DNA from: Saxidomus purpurata
Taxonomy: Eukaryota > Mollusca > Bivalvia > Venerida > Veneridae
DNA length: 64,000 nt
Assembly: GCA_022818135.1 (NCBI GenBank)
Contig: JAFMSR010000028.1
Location: 475,086 to 539,085 of the forward strand
Reading direction: 5' to 3'
The position numbers and the translations under genes were made by a program. Of the stretch, positions 1 to 12,829 are shown one piece after another (the stretch's first letter is position 1; each line of letters opens with the position of its first letter). A model generated the notes under the pieces. The model was not told where the DNA came from and searched no databases. It was given only the letters and a program-made list of their open reading frames with translations.

Positions 1-63
<63 letters not shown>
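1..63. repeat. (TC)n microsatellite
   Basis: Pure TC dinucleotide run at the window edge; its true length is unknown because it is cut by the boundary. Confidence 0.97.
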
Positions 64-65
<2 letters not shown>

Positions 66-1283
66 AATGTTGATTTCGTATGAAGTGAGTCTCGACAGTG
101 AATACCGAAAATCTAATCTTGTTTTGCGAATGAGAAATTAATCATTTAGATATATAGTATAGAACAAAGCAATTAAAAATATATATTGTCGTAGAAAGGC
201 AAAAATAAAGTGTTTAGTTACATGTACACATATTAAGAAAATATATAGTTTGTAATACAATGAATCGAATAGGTGCAGATCTACCATTTAAGCTGTAAAA
301 GAGTTTTTTTATTGACTCGTGGGTTTATTTCTAGGGTTTTGGAGAATGCACAATCTGTTTTTTTTTCTTTCTTCTCGGTCGAAAGGTATAAACAATAGTA
401 GTGCATGTACCAATTGTAAGGCGAAACCGTAAAAATCAAAAACTTTTTAAATCCACGACACATTATTTTGTAAAGGATTGGGGTCTCGTGGGGAGACTTT
501 GGTGGTCCACACCGATACTATCGGAGCATTTCATTATTATCATAAATGGAAGTTATTTGTAAACATACTGTTATGTGAGTATTTGAGTGATACCTGCAAT
601 CGTTTGAATGTCCGAAGTATACCGCCCTTACGTGTTGGTGGAATCATGCAATTGCACATTCGGATGACAGTAGAAGTATGGAGCATAAAAGAGGTTAATT
701 TCTTTGTGCATATCACCAGACGGTGTAAAAATATTTTTAAGGACGATGTTGAGCTACAATATTTAAAAATACTTCTTTGCTGTGTCGATACTTATCCAAA
801 AATAAGCAGTATGTATAACATGTGTATGATACATGTACGTATAGACAGATGTACATGTATGGCATAAGCATCACTTTCAGATCACAGCCATTATTTTAGG
901 ACAATGAGGTCTAAGAATCATTGCGCAAGTATGACTTAGAATACCCCATATTGTTACGTAATTTCCGACCACATGTGCCGTGGGATAAGAAACGAAACCT
1001 ACTTAGCCGTTATGCCAAAGGCCTAAAGCACATATCAAACCACGTTTGAAGTCAATACCTCACTCAAAACGTTTTCTACAGCCTACTGAAAACGAAGATG
1101 TTGTATCTGGAATCCCGTTTTTTTTCGAAACAGTAGTCAATTTACAGTACATTAACAACCATGTATTGCGCACTGACGTACTAAGTTTTATAGCTCTTAG
1201 TAGGCATATTTTCAGCAAGAATGGAAAACATTACCCTTGCTCGGATTTCCCGACCCTGGCATAGAACATAAGTTCAAGCCCGA
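64..1283. other. Non-coding AT-rich stretch
   Basis: Open frames here (for example 478-867 on +) lack recognisable domains, splice context and coding-like composition. I see no gene, RNA or mobile-element signature. Confidence 0.5.
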
Positions 1284-1760
1284 TGAGACGAAGCGAAATG
1301 ACGATAACACGATGCGAAAGGACGATAACAAAATGCGAAGACGCGATATTAATATCACATTTATTCAGATATATTGTTGAAATTTCATAGCCTAAAAAAA
1401 CAGGAAAATAAGTCAGTATGCCAAGGTCAGTCAGTGTCGAAATTGAAATTTACATGCAAATCGGTATATATGATCCAGATTCCATTGATGTAGCTTCGAA
1501 AAGAGAACTTAAGTCAAGGTCAAGGTCAGTCAAGTTCAAAGAAAATGTTCTATATAGTTCAACGTTTATAGCTGTAGCTACAAAACTAAGAAAGAGGGTC
1601 ACTAGATCAAGGTCAAGGTCTGCCAATATTGAAGTTGATATCTACATACATATCTGCATGGTTCAAATTTCACAGATGTAGCTTCAAAGACTGAAAGTAA
1701 ATAGGCAGGGCAATGTCAAGGTCAGCCAAGTTCAACATCGAATCTGACTGCAAAACACTA
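1284..1760. repeat. Degenerate tandem repeats
   Basis: 1284-1355 repeats a short unit around ACGATAACACGATGCGAA. From about 1410 to 1740 a looser unit of roughly 92-103 bp recurs, each copy marked by AGGTCAAGGTC(A/T)G followed by a CAAGTTCAA or TGTCGAAATT block (about 1424, 1525, 1617, 1720). The open frame at 1418-1681 is a by-product of the repeat. Confidence 0.6.
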
Positions 1761-1803
1761 TATATCGTTAAAATTGCTATGCTGTATATTACAAATAAGA
1801 AAT

Positions 1804-2240
1804 GGGGTTAGTAGGTCAACTAGCCCAACTTTGTCCAGACACAGAACCACTAGGCAATGCTACCAGCCAAATATCTAAGCTCTATGCCTAGTGGTCTGAG
1901 ACAAGAAGATTTCTACAAATTATCATATATTTCAATTTTAAATCAAATGTGCCCCGGGGCGAGGAGGATTTTGACTGGGGGTTATGATATGAACAGTTTC
2001 CATTCGAAATACCTAAGCCCTTTTAAAGCGTCTTTATTTGAACATTCTTTGTAGAGGGCCACAAGACGATGCTACTTTCCACATATCGAAGCTCTGGGCC
2101 TTCTGGATTCAGATAATGTTTTTTAGAAAAGTATCCTCTAGAATCCTATACAAAATCATGTGGTCCGAGGGTGGAGTAAGTTTTTACTCTGGTTCATGAT
2201 TTAGAAAAGCTTGGTAAAGATCCACTAGAAAATAATACAT
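1804..2240. repeat. Diverged fragment of the TCACCTGG-type repeat family
   Basis: Phrases such as AACCACTAGGC, CAAATATCTAAGCTCT and ATTTTGACTGGGGG match, with decay, the internal units of the elements at 17427-18235 and 57811-58815. The orientation here is that of the 57811 copy. Confidence 0.5.
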
Positions 2241-2511
2241 GCCAAATATGTTAGCTACTGACCTTGCGGTTGGAGAAGCAGATTTTTCTTTAAAGCACAT
2301 ATTTTTACCTCTGGTGGACATGTTGTTCAGTCAACCGGAACCATCTGAAGAAATTGCAGAGATTGCAATGTTAGGATGCTTTCGGCCAAGCTTGATGATA
2401 TTCAATGAAGTGGTTTATGGCGAAAGTTGTTTGAAGCTCACCATGACCACTTTGTGGCCAGGTTGGCTAAAATGGGTATTGTCCATAAAAATGTACGCTC
2501 TTTCATCTTGA

Positions 2512-4685
2512 TCGAAGAATGTTCTCGTGACTTGTCCAGTTAATAATGGTTTGGACGGACTAGAAAAAATATTAAGCATAATTATCATTGCAATATTGAA
2601 AAAAAAATGAAACTCTGCAATTCTTCCTGTTCGGGTGGAACAAAAACTGACTTTTCAATTGACATAATGTGTGAATGATCTTTTTTAAATGTTGTTTTTT
2701 TTTAGCTTTCTGGTTACATGTAGTAAAATGCACTAAAACTTTTAGATGTGCTATTGTTCGAAATTAGAATTGTTAGTCTTCATGTTTACGGTTGGGGTTT
2801 TTACTGTCATACACAATAACGAAAATAAAAGAAGCGACTTAAGAGATCATATGGGACGCGCCATTTCTTTCGAAAATTGTATAATTGTCTGTCCGGATAA
2901 TGTTGAAAACCCGTTTTATATTATGTTACAAATACTACTTACATCTATTGGAAAAATGGTAGATTTGAACACTTAGACAAGTCCTTATCTAACAATTCGA
3001 AGAGAGGTCAGTGCGAATCAGTTTGGTGAAGCATGAAAAAAACCCTAACAAAAATACACATGTAAAACTAATAAACACAAAATACAAATAGAGGAAATAA
3101 TATGCAATGTAGACAACACACGCGTACACATATAAAATAGGACTACTGATACGCAATATGATGCAACATATTACTAATCTTTGATAAATTCAGTAGAAAA
3201 GAAAATAGAAAATCTTGAAGGAAACTGTTTGAAAAAGAATATTGACATTCACAGTTTCGACCAGAAGTAACACAATTGAACAAAAGTGTGATACACAAAA
3301 TAAGAAAAATAACAAGCTACTTTAAAGATTAAAAAATTGTCAGTCAGAAAACGGTGATTGAATTTAGAACAATAAAGTACATCCAATAAGATGAAAGTCG
3401 GTGGCCAAGTTGAAATCAAACAGGCAATGAATAAAAATTGTAACAGATAAACTGCATTAGTTTGTTCCAGAACTGCAGTTTACAGCGTACGATATAGATA
3501 TAACACAGGATTGGTCCTAAAACGCCAAAGAAGGGATTCAAGCCATAGTTAAATGCATGTGTTGATTATTTAGGAGTTTCGAGATGAATAAATGTATAAG
3601 ATTTATTTAATTATGTCTGGAATATCACTTGTTTAGAAGTCGTTACATGTATATTCAATGTTTACCTAGTGTGTAATTCAATACATGTACCATAATTTTG
3701 CCTACTTACGTTAAACGGCTTGATGCGTTTCAATGTAATATTTGGAAGTGTTTATACATTATTTACAGTAAAAAAAATCTTACACATGTATGCCTTGTTT
3801 TAGCTAGATTAAAATGGTAACTGTTGCATAATACTTTTTCTGAAAGCTTAGATTGTTTATATAGTTTAATACTTTATATTTACATGCTTTGATCTTATTC
3901 TGATGCTTTTTTGATACTTTCAATTTCTTTATTTTCTAGGTAGCGTCTGAAACATATCCTTTGAACTATTCGATACTGTGTATGGCTGTTACATCTAATT
4001 TAAGAAGACAACTGTAGTCATTGTCTATTTGCTTTGTGTCCTTCAAGGTATGTACAACGATTTTGTTGCAAGTTTAGCATAGGGGAATCTGTTATACAAT
4101 AATACCTGGATATCGCTGGATGTATGTTTTAATTCCTAATCAAATTGCGTTTTAAATCTCGACAGCTGTTTCATTGTTTAATTGAAATTAGTGCTATAGA
4201 AAGGTTTACATTTATGAAAATAAAATATATCAGTGACTTTTGCGTAGTGTGGGTATGGTCAATGTTACTGTGATAAAAAGAAAATGGTTTCCGGCCAAAC
4301 ACTTAGCTTTGAATGGTGCTATGGTTATAAACATTGGCTTGCTTTTAATGAAGATCTGCCTTCTGATTTCAAATGGAACACATTGAGTAAAGGGGTAAGG
4401 TCAATGTGGCTAAAATAATATAATGGTTTCCAGTTAATTTCTCCACTTTAAAAAGGTATGTGGTTGTGAATATTGATATCTAAGTTACTGGCATGGAAAC
4501 CTACTTAGTGTAATATTTGTCACCAGGATCATATACAGTTATACAGTTTCAACTCTGTATTTTCAGTTATAGTGACTGTATCGAAACTAAACATAGCTTG
4601 TAGGTTACTTATTTAAATGGACAAACATTAAGGAGAAGCACTATAGTATACATGTATTATGTGACAGTTTTCGTTTGTGTATACA
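2512..4685. other. Non-coding stretch, nothing recognised
   Basis: AT-rich sequence with simple poly-A/T runs. I see no supported gene, RNA or transposon end. Confidence 0.45.
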
Positions 4686-4880
4686 GTGGCGCCTGCGTGT
4701 GGGTTTCCCGTGCACACGGTTTCTTTCGCGTGCAACACGAACGCTACACGCTTCACGGTTCCACTCGATTAACCGTGTAGCCAACCACAACTATGAATAC
4801 AACGTGTATCGTGCAGAACCGGGTATAACCGTGCAGCCAATCAAATAAGCACACTAACCGTGCAGCCAATCAACATCGAG
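4686..4880. repeat. TA-flanked inverted end, left member
   Basis: TA then CAGTGGCGCCTGCGTGT starts here. Its inverted counterpart ends at 24120 and is followed by TA. The interior is unusually rich in CGTG and CACG words, with a direct repeat of CCGTGCAGCCAATCA (about 4831 and 4858). It may be one end of a Tc1/mariner-like element or a separate truncated MITE. Confidence 0.5.
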
Positions 4881-6303
4881 ATGATGTAGTCGGACATGTT
4901 AGGCAGATACAAATATGATTTACATCTGACAACGATTATATTTGATAAAGTATGCCGAACTAAATGCCTTTGGTAGGAATTGGTAAGTGCTCCGGCAAAT
5001 ATATTCCATCTGTCTTGCAAAACAGAATAAATCAAGTGATGACATTGCTACATCTTTATAAAAGGCTACCAGTCACCTGGTCACCTCGTACCTTAGTCAA
5101 CTCGTTTACACATACAGCATGATATGCCATCTATTTTTATATTTCTCCTGATTGATACAAGTGTGTAAATAGGAAAACGTAACTTTGAATTGAGTTAGTA
5201 TCATTTTAAACTTAATCCTATCATGTTAAATCATAAATACATTCAAATATTGGATTTTATTGCGTTTATAAGTGCCCGACAGAATTTTGTTGGGGATGTG
5301 TTCCCAGCTATTTGCACATCAAAGTGAGACGTAGAAGGCGGACAGCTGTAAAATGTCAACCTGTAAAATTGGTTTGCCTTCGAAGTGGAAATTGTGAGAC
5401 TATGACAGTTATAAAATATCAGATCTGTGGAAGGGGTCGCACTGAAACTCCAAATTAATTAGGCTATAAATTTATTCCAGCGATACAACTTTTGTGCACA
5501 TTAGCATTGTTGTACCTCATTGATAAATACAGTGAAAGCAGCAGAAATGCTTACTTGCTATTTTTCTCAGATTCGCCGTGACATGTCGTGTGTGTGTGCG
5601 TGTGTGTGTGTGTTGGTGGTGTGCACTTCTGGGTGTTGTGGGGTTCGTTTTGGGGAGGCTGCGTTTTTGGTACGTGGCATTCCCTGTTTGATATTATTTT
5701 TGTTATCATACTGATCAGCTAACCAATCAGATTATTAGGTCGCTTTCATTTCTCCATTCGGTAAAAGGTGAAAACTCGGTCTTTACCATTGACTCATATG
5801 CACGTTTAACTTTATCTTAAATGAAACGAAAAGCTTTTAAAACATAGAATTAAAGGTATTGGGAGATTGTTGTCTTCTTTCATTTCTAATCTTGGTTATT
5901 GTATTATTCAAACTTAGATAAATAGAGACCAGTGATGACAGCCGAGGAATCACCTTTCCCGAATGTAAATTATTTACCAGTACCCGGATGTGGGAAGCCA
6001 AGAATACAAGCAATTAATATTTTATTTCATTGCAACTGTGCTTTTATTCATTGGAAACTGCAAACATGTCCGTCTTTCTTATTTATATCATGGCTACTGC
6101 ATATTTGTATAGGAAAACACTGTACTGCTTAGACTGCATGTGCTCTATCTGTAATATAGAACATGATCTATCTGAATTAGAGAACACTTCAGATTTTTTT
6201 TATTGCCTAGATTTTTGTTTTACAATATTAATTTGGAAAAGTCTTAATCAGCCGGTCAAAAATAAAATAAAAAACAAATACACTTAAATGCTCCGGTATA
6301 TAT
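4881..6303. other. Non-coding stretch with a GT microsatellite
   Basis: A (TG)n-rich tract lies at about 5586-5620. A ~45-bp segment starting TGTCAACCTGTAAAAT (about 5354) recurs in the same orientation near 23463, marking an unnamed dispersed repeat. No gene is seen. Confidence 0.45.
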
Positions 6304-6895
6304 CAGTGTTCCCACTCAGTATTTTTTCAAAGGCATACTTATCCCGTGGACACAAAAAGTGGGGGTAAATCTCAATTTTTGGGGTATGAAAATTATAAGA
6401 TAGACAAGAGCTGACCGTTGAAAATATTTACAACCCGCGACAACCATTTGTTTTGAAATCGTTTCGGGTACTTTTTCCGCCTTTTAACTTTTCTACTCGT
6501 AGTTGTGTCAGTACTCGTGGATGGCAACTCTTCACTTTGTTGGGCATCATTTATTTTATTCGTTGCGAAGCCAAACACAATGTTTTGACTGCGACATTTT
6601 TGCAGACGAAGCTCAGATCATTAGATTGGTCACACTTTTAAAGTGCGAATATTATTTCCCAGAGCATTATAATAAAATACGCAACCCATCTACATTTCAT
6701 AACGGCAATGGTAAATCATCAGCAGTAACTGTTATGCCGATCAATTTGCTGAGAAAGTAGAATTTCCATGATCTATCTATAGAACATACTGAGGGATTCA
6801 AGCTGAACCTATTCGTCCTCGGCATTTTGTATGCGTGCCATCTCGCACATGGTGAAAAAATGTGATTTACATAATTCACGAGAGTGGGAACACTG
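6304..6895. mobile_element. hAT-like element remnant
   Basis: Perfect 14-bp inverted termini CAGTGTTCCCACTC at 6304-6317 and 6882-6895 match the CAG-GTTCCCA style of hAT superfamily ends. The flanks (GTATATAT and TATATGAT) resemble each other but are not a clean 8-bp duplication. The minus strand holds a 61-codon open frame (6393-6578) with a basic patch, SRKVKRRKKYPKRFQNKW, that could be an N-terminal transposase remnant; I cannot confirm that. The right end is copied again at 7542-7555 by the tandem duplication. Confidence 0.55.
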
Positions 6896-8058
6896 TATAT
6901 GATTTTGTAGGCTACAGAACACTTAAAAAGCAAACAAGTACATGTATTGATTTTTTTTCAGTGAAAAAGATTGAGGCCTCTACCACACAATTTTGTTAAA
7001 GCGACTGCACTCCAGATGGCCAAATGACTTAAAAAAATAAAATTTCAAATTTCAAGAAAATCAGTGTTGCATTTGTATGTTGGGCATTGAAATCTGACCA
7101 CTGACATATTTTATAGCTAAAAAAACGCCGAAAAAATACTGTTTTTGATATATTTTCTATCACGAATTTTACCCTGTGACTAACAGGGTAAGTTTAAAAA
7201 TATCATGTTTATTTTTATCTGAATCGTCACATGATATTGTGGAGTCATCACGTGACATCGTGCATGACCGTTTGCACACGCAGAGATTAACGTCATTTAA
7301 ACATTTCACAAAAGTTACAACATTTTTCATACATCATACGTCGATTTAATCGATGATACAGCCTATACACTTACCTCTTCAATATTCGATGCTGAGGACT
7401 CTGCCATTTTGTGAAAGTAGAATTTCCATGATCTATCTATAGAACATACTGAGGGATTCAAGCTGAACCTATTCGTCCTCGGCATTTTGTATGCGTGCCA
7501 TCTCGCACATGGTGAAAAAATGTGATTTACATAATTCACGAGAGTGGGAACACTGTATATGATTTTGTAGGCTACAGAACACTTAAAAAGCAAACAAGTA
7601 CATGTATTGATTCTTTTTCAGTGAAAAAGATTGAGGCCTCTACCACACAATTTTGTTAAAGCGACTGCACTCCAGATGGCCAAATGACTTAAAAAAATAA
7701 AATTTCACATTTCACGAAAATCAGTGTTGCATTTGTATGTTGGGTATTGAAATCTGACCACTGACATATTTTATAGCTAAAAAAACGCCGAAAAAATACT
7801 GTTTTTGATATATTTTCTATCACGAATTTTACCCTGTGATTTAAAAATATCATGTTTATTTTTATCTGAATCGTCACATGATATTGTGGAGTCATCACGT
7901 GACATCGTGCATGACCGTTTGCACACGCAGAGATTAACGTCATTTAAACATTTCACAAAAGTTACAACATTTTTCATACATCATACGTCGATTTAATCGA
8001 TGATACAGCCTATACACTTACCTCTTCAATATTCGATGCTGAAGACTCTGCCATTTTG
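6754..8058. repeat. Direct tandem duplication, 660-bp period
   Basis: 6754-7413 and 7414-8058 are near identical, starting at GAAAGTAGAATTTCC in both. The second copy lacks about 13 bp around 7840 (CTAACAGGGTAAG is present only in the first). The unit contains the right end of the hAT-like element, intervening flank and the left ~414 bp of the TTAA-type element. Confidence 0.9.
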
Positions 8059-8298
8059 TTTTGTTTACATCTAAATACAACGATCACGTGATCGTTTCAA
8101 ACTGCCCGTGTGACGGAATCCCCGCTATTTTTAAACGGGAAACCCATTCTCCGGGAAGATAAAAAACAACAGCAAAAGCTTTTATTTCTTAAAAACAATT
8201 CGTTTTTGACCATTAATAGACTTTAAATACCCGAAGGATAATGTTTAAGAGCGAAAGCAAAGTTATTTATTTTGGGGGTTATCTGGAGTGCAGTCGCT
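7660..8298 (-). mobile_element. TTAA-flanked element (piggyBac-like MITE or deletion derivative)
   Basis: Perfect 18-bp inverted termini AGCGACTGCACTCCAGAT at 7660-7677 and 8281-8298 are each flanked by TTAA (7656-7659 and 8299-8302), the target duplication typical of piggyBac-type transposons. On the minus strand an ATG at 8054 opens an 11-codon exon ending at 8022 in GAG before a consensus GTAAGT donor. This suggests that it derives from a larger, intron-containing element whose body has been deleted. A partial copy begins at 7000 within the tandem duplication. Confidence 0.65.
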
Positions 8299-8350
8299 TT
8301 AAGTCACATGATATTATGTCACACATTGTAGGGCATGAGAACTGTCAATC

Positions 8351-8399
8351 AAGCTTCAAGCTTTCTTCAAAATTGAGCTAAAATAGATAAGTATAAACT
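8351..8399 (+). repeat. 3' tail fragment of a tRNA-derived SINE
   Basis: AAGCTTCAAGCTTTCTTC through GTATAAACT matches the 3' ends of the SINE copies at 50249-50440 and 22976-23167. Confidence 0.7.
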
Positions 8400-8434
8400 A
8401 ACTAACTAGTAACTAACATGCCATGATACAAATC

Positions 8435-8530
8435 AGATAGAGTAACTGTTGGCTCGAATAATTACGTCATTTCTTGGAGGCATAGCCTCCTCGAAATAAT
8501 ATGATTATTCTCGCCAACAGTACTCTATCT
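8435..8530. repeat. Near-perfect ~96-bp palindrome
   Basis: AGATAGAGTAACTGTTGGC at the left pairs with GCCAACAGTACTCTATCT at the right. Arms continue through a GAATAAT/ATTATTC match to a GGAGGC/GCCTCC tip. It is a foldback or palindromic MITE next to a SINE tail. No coding content. Confidence 0.8.
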
Positions 8531-9357
8531 AATACTTAAAACAGCAAGGCTTTTCATCAGGAAATTCGGAAAGGCCTTGGCCTTTCAATTGGGAAATTTA
8601 TGCGAGATAAAAGTCCATTTTGGGAAAAGATTTACAATAATATTTTTCGTTATGCGACATTGACAACCGGAAGTCGAAATAAATTTACCTACCCTGAGAC
8701 ATGGACTAAAATTCAGGCCCAGAATCAGATTAGACTAGTAATGCATAACACGCAGTACTGTGCGCTGTTATGTGATAGTGCAACGAAAAATCAATACCAC
8801 ACAGATGCTTCCTCCAGAAATGCTGCAATCATGTAAACAAACTTCGGGAAAACTTACTATGCTGCATTTTGGGTAGTTGCTCTGCCATAGTTGGGAAAGA
8901 ATACTATATTTTTGGATTGGGAAGTGGCCGAATATCGACTAGGTACTCTTGAATTTTTAATAACAAAACTGGGAATTCAACGTAAAAAACAAAGATTTTT
9001 TTGTAACTTGCCAACGCCCCTATATAGATCATCAAAAGTGTGCGGCCTGACTAGTTAATTTAGTGTCTTTGAAGATATGCTTTACTGTAGTGCCTGAAAC
9101 ACTAGTCTAAAATGCGCCTTTACGCGTTTAAGTATAAAACTGAAACTAATCAGCAAATTAACTTTACAGAGGCGCTAGTCTTGTAGATGTCTTTTTGAAA
9201 TATAACAACATATTTTTATGCTTTAAACATGTTGTAATTGTTGTATTTTATTAGATTTTATGCGTGGTTAGAAAATGGTACGAAAATGTCCACATTTTGC
9301 CGAAGTCGGTTCGCACCTGGGTACGAATAACTAAAAAATCACATTATAGATCATACA
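8531..9357. other. Non-coding stretch, nothing recognised
   Basis: The 78-codon frame at 8600-8836 has no recognisable domain. I see nothing else. Confidence 0.4.
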
Positions 9358-9361
9358 TCAT

Positions 9362-9600
9362 GGCATCTGTGGCCGAGTGGTTAAGGTCACTGACTGATGA
9401 TCACTTGTCCCTCACCGCTGTAGGTTCGTGCCCTACTTTGGTCAAGTTCTTTTATGTCTGGAGCCTGCTCGTGACTGAAATAATGCCCGAATTGGCACTT
9501 AGGGTCTTCCTCCTCCATGAAAGCTGGAAGTTGCCATCATGACCTTAGCTGTTGATTGTGACATTAAATCCAAATCAATCGATTGGCACAACCCTGTTTA
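9362..9600 (+). mobile_element. tRNA-Ser-like SINE
   Basis: An A-box-like TGGCCGAGTGGTTAAGG (9370-9386) and a B-box-like GGTTCGTGCCC (9423-9433) sit in a tRNA-Ser-shaped head, followed by a non-tRNA body containing CCTCCATGAAAGCTGG. The B box departs from GGTTCGANNCC, so a working tRNA gene is unlikely. Confidence 0.65.
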
Positions 9601-10367
9601 GTTTAGATATATAAACATGTATAGCACTGCCTAGTTGATTTCTTATCAAGACCCCTGTTTCAAAATTGACCATGATTTTACATCAGCTTAATATACTGGG
9701 AGGGGAAAATCTTCATGGCCTTGTGGACCTTTACCAAGATTGTGAAGATGACGAAACCCAGATCCAAATTGACCCTGTATTGGGGTCACTTTACTGTACA
9801 TAGGTTTTAATATGAATTATTTAATGATTGTCTTCAGTGGACCGTAGTGATAGCCAGTCAAACAGTATAGGGCCATATCTTTGCTATTGAAAACAAAAAC
9901 ATGCACAACGATTTCATGCAAATCTATGAGATTAGTTGACAACAATATTATTTGTTCAAACGGATAACAAGAACTGAATAGCCAAGAGTGCAGATCATGA
10001 TCAATTAAGCAAGGTGATCAGTCGCAAATGCAGGATCAATTGTTGCTCAGCAGTGCAAGGGTTAATTTACAATTTTGCTAAAGAATGAAAATATCACTAA
10101 CATTTGTAGCTCCACTGGACAAAGTCCTTTGTCCAGCAGAGGTCATGTCATGATTATGATGATGGTGGTTTGTCCGTTTTCTGTCTGTCTGTAAACTTTA
10201 CCTCAATATTCTACAGGTCACAAACTGAAACACTAATCAATCCATATATAATTACTATCTTAAGTTTTTCACATCCCATTTTCTAAAATCAGTCTACTGT
10301 CAAAGACATAATCAGGTTTAGAAAAATACTTTCTCAGCAAGTATAAATAATTGTAAATTTCATTTTT
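9601..10367. other. Non-coding stretch with repeat-family fragments
   Basis: 9640-9800 contains decayed blocks (TGTGGACCTTTACCAAGATTG, AATTGACCC) of the family seen at 17427-18235. The remainder is AT-rich without features. Confidence 0.45.
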
Positions 10368-11271
10368 AGCTCGACTATTCGAAGAATAAGGAGGCTATTG
10401 CACTCGCCTCGGCGTCTGCGTTGGTTAAAGTTTTTTATAAAGTCAAATATCTTGAATACTACAAGTATCGAAGGTATTGACTTGAAACTCAAAGTATATG
10501 TCTACCATCAACATCTACATCTGAAGAAACAATCCCCATTACTCTGTTTGGATTTTTGACAGATTTATGCCCATTTTTAACTTAAAATTTTTGGGAAAAG
10601 ATTTTATAAAGTCAAATATTTTGAATACTTATAAAGGTATTGACTTGAAACTCAAAGTATGTGTCCACCATCAACATCTTCACCTGAGGAAACAATCCCC
10701 ATAACTCTGTTTTGATTTTTGTTAGATTTATGCCCCTTTTTAACTTAGAATTTTTTGTGAAAGATTTTTATAAAGTTGAATATCTTGAATACTTTCAAAT
10801 GTATGGACTTGAAACTTAAAATGTATGTTTACTATCAACATCTTCACCAATGTTTTTTTTTTTATTTTTGACATATTTATGCCCCTTTTTAACTTAGAAT
10901 TTTGTCACAGTTTTTACCAGACTATTGTATGGAAATACTCTAAATGGCTTACTTTAATTTGAAATACCATTGAATAATTATGTGGTCATGCTTTTTTAAT
11001 TTTATACATATCAAATTTGAAACATTACAAAGTTATGCATGATCAAATATACAAGGTCATTGTATTTCTTTGAAATTATCCCCCCCCCCCTTCTCACCCC
11101 AGTTGGCTTACAGAATCCAGAGTGAGGCTTTGCATGTAATGTTCATTTACAAAGGTCTTTGAACAAGTTTCATATCTTTGACCTTAATTCTTATAGACAA
11201 TTACACATTACACCAGTCCTGTTCTTAGACAAAAAAACACATTTTACCGACAAGCTTTCGAATAGTCGAGC
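10368..11271. mobile_element. Foldback/MITE element with internal tandem units
   Basis: AGCTCGACTATTCGAA at the left and TTCGAATAGTCGAGC at the right (ending 11271) form inverted ends. Inside, a ~190-bp unit (AAAGTCAAATATCTTGAATACT, then TTGACTTGAAACTCAAAGTAT, then ATTTATGCCCC) repeats about three times with decay. No transposase is seen, so this is a non-autonomous element. Confidence 0.7.
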
Positions 11272-12829
11272 GTGCTGTCATGAGACAGCTGTTGTTAATG
11301 TAACATTTAGATGTCATGAATACAATTTAACAACACTAGGTCTGATAAGACCCTGCATAATTACTGGTATGTGTCTAAATACTTTTTTTCATGCGACAAC
11401 AGTATTTACAGTGCTTTATTTAGGATTTACTTAAATATTTCACATTATACAGCACGTTTTCATAACATTTCAAATTAATGTAGTTATATTATATCAAACA
11501 GACTCTTTGCAAAACTAATTCTTATTTAGGTAATTGTGTGACAGTTGTGGAAGGTTTTTGGGAATTATGTATTTGTTACCAAAATATAACACAAAATGCA
11601 GATTTTTATTCTTACCAATCAGTTGAACTCTAAAAAAGATTAAGTTCTTTGAAAATTACTTTCTATAACATAAATGTTACAGTACTTGGTTAATGATTAG
11701 TTAAGAGTATGTATCTCTACAAAAGTCTAAAATGAAAAAGAAAGTTAATTTTAAGAAGTGCACAGGTTTATTTTTTTTATCAGGCTGTAGCAAATTTGTT
11801 AGTTTATATCACTCAAAACTGTAGGTTAATGTTTCATTTGAATGCATTTACTGCAATAAATGAATATCATTAAACATGATTAAGTTATTGTCTATCAAGT
11901 ACTAGTATTTACCTACATGACCTTTGAAAATTTCAGTTTTAAAAGCTATGCATGGCATAGATCTATTAAGACTATTGGGCTTCATGTTAAAATTTTAAAA
12001 GCATTAGTTTAATTATCAATACTTATCTTAATTTTTTGGCAAATTTATTTGAAGTTCAGTTACCAACTTTTATAAATTTATTGTACATGTTGTAACAGTA
12101 GCTGAGACAAAAGCTAGTCCATCACTGATGTCTTAGGACCCATATGGTCACATTACATAATATTATGCAATATTATGCAATGTTTTCATAAGCTACATTT
12201 TTCAACAGGACAGTATTGCCCTTGGCAATATACAAGGGTCATAAAACACTACACTGATTGGCTTGGGTCACTAAGTTTGTATATGTGCACATCATAATTA
12301 TGAGATAAATTATTATTATTGAATGGTTTCTGATATACTGATCTGTTATATCCAAGATTGTATTACTGTCATCAAAAGTTATATCAATGACTTAGATACT
12401 GACACATACAAAATCATTAAATGTTATGATGTTCAATTTGGCTTTAGAACAAATTAAGAAAAAAGTACTTTAATCCTTACTGTATGACTGATTCAATCTT
12501 TCCATTTCTCTGTAAGAAATGAGTTAAAAGCTTGACCATTAAGACAATTAGGGATTACATTATTCTTTAAAAGTTCACTTGTCGTTAGGGGTGTAGCTGT
12601 TTATATTAGTAGTTATCAAAATCATTATCTAATTTAGTTAATTATCATGACTGAAATAGTATAAAGCCTATAATATAGACAGTGTAGAGAGAAAATGTCA
12701 AAACTTCCTTGATCTATGTAGACCGGGATACAAGTTTATTTGTTAATTACTCATTAGCCTACTCAAAGCTTTGTTGAATGTGTTCCATGAAAGTGATTAT
12801 AAATATGTATGAAATAATTAATATTTTTT
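11272..12829. other. Non-coding AT-rich stretch
   Basis: No supported gene. A short ATTATGCAAT direct repeat occurs near 12162-12180. Confidence 0.4.

Noticed and set aside
478..867. 129-codon open frame
   Set aside because: Non-ATG start, no recognisable domain, no splice context, AT-rich background; most likely chance.
6697..7593. Two near-identical minus-strand open frames of about 77 codons
   Set aside because: The shared part is simply the 660-bp tandem duplication; there is no protein family signal.
9362..9440. tRNA-Ser gene
   Set aside because: The B box is degenerate and a SINE body follows; treated as tRNA-derived repeat. The same reasoning applies to 22660, 59423 and 62155.
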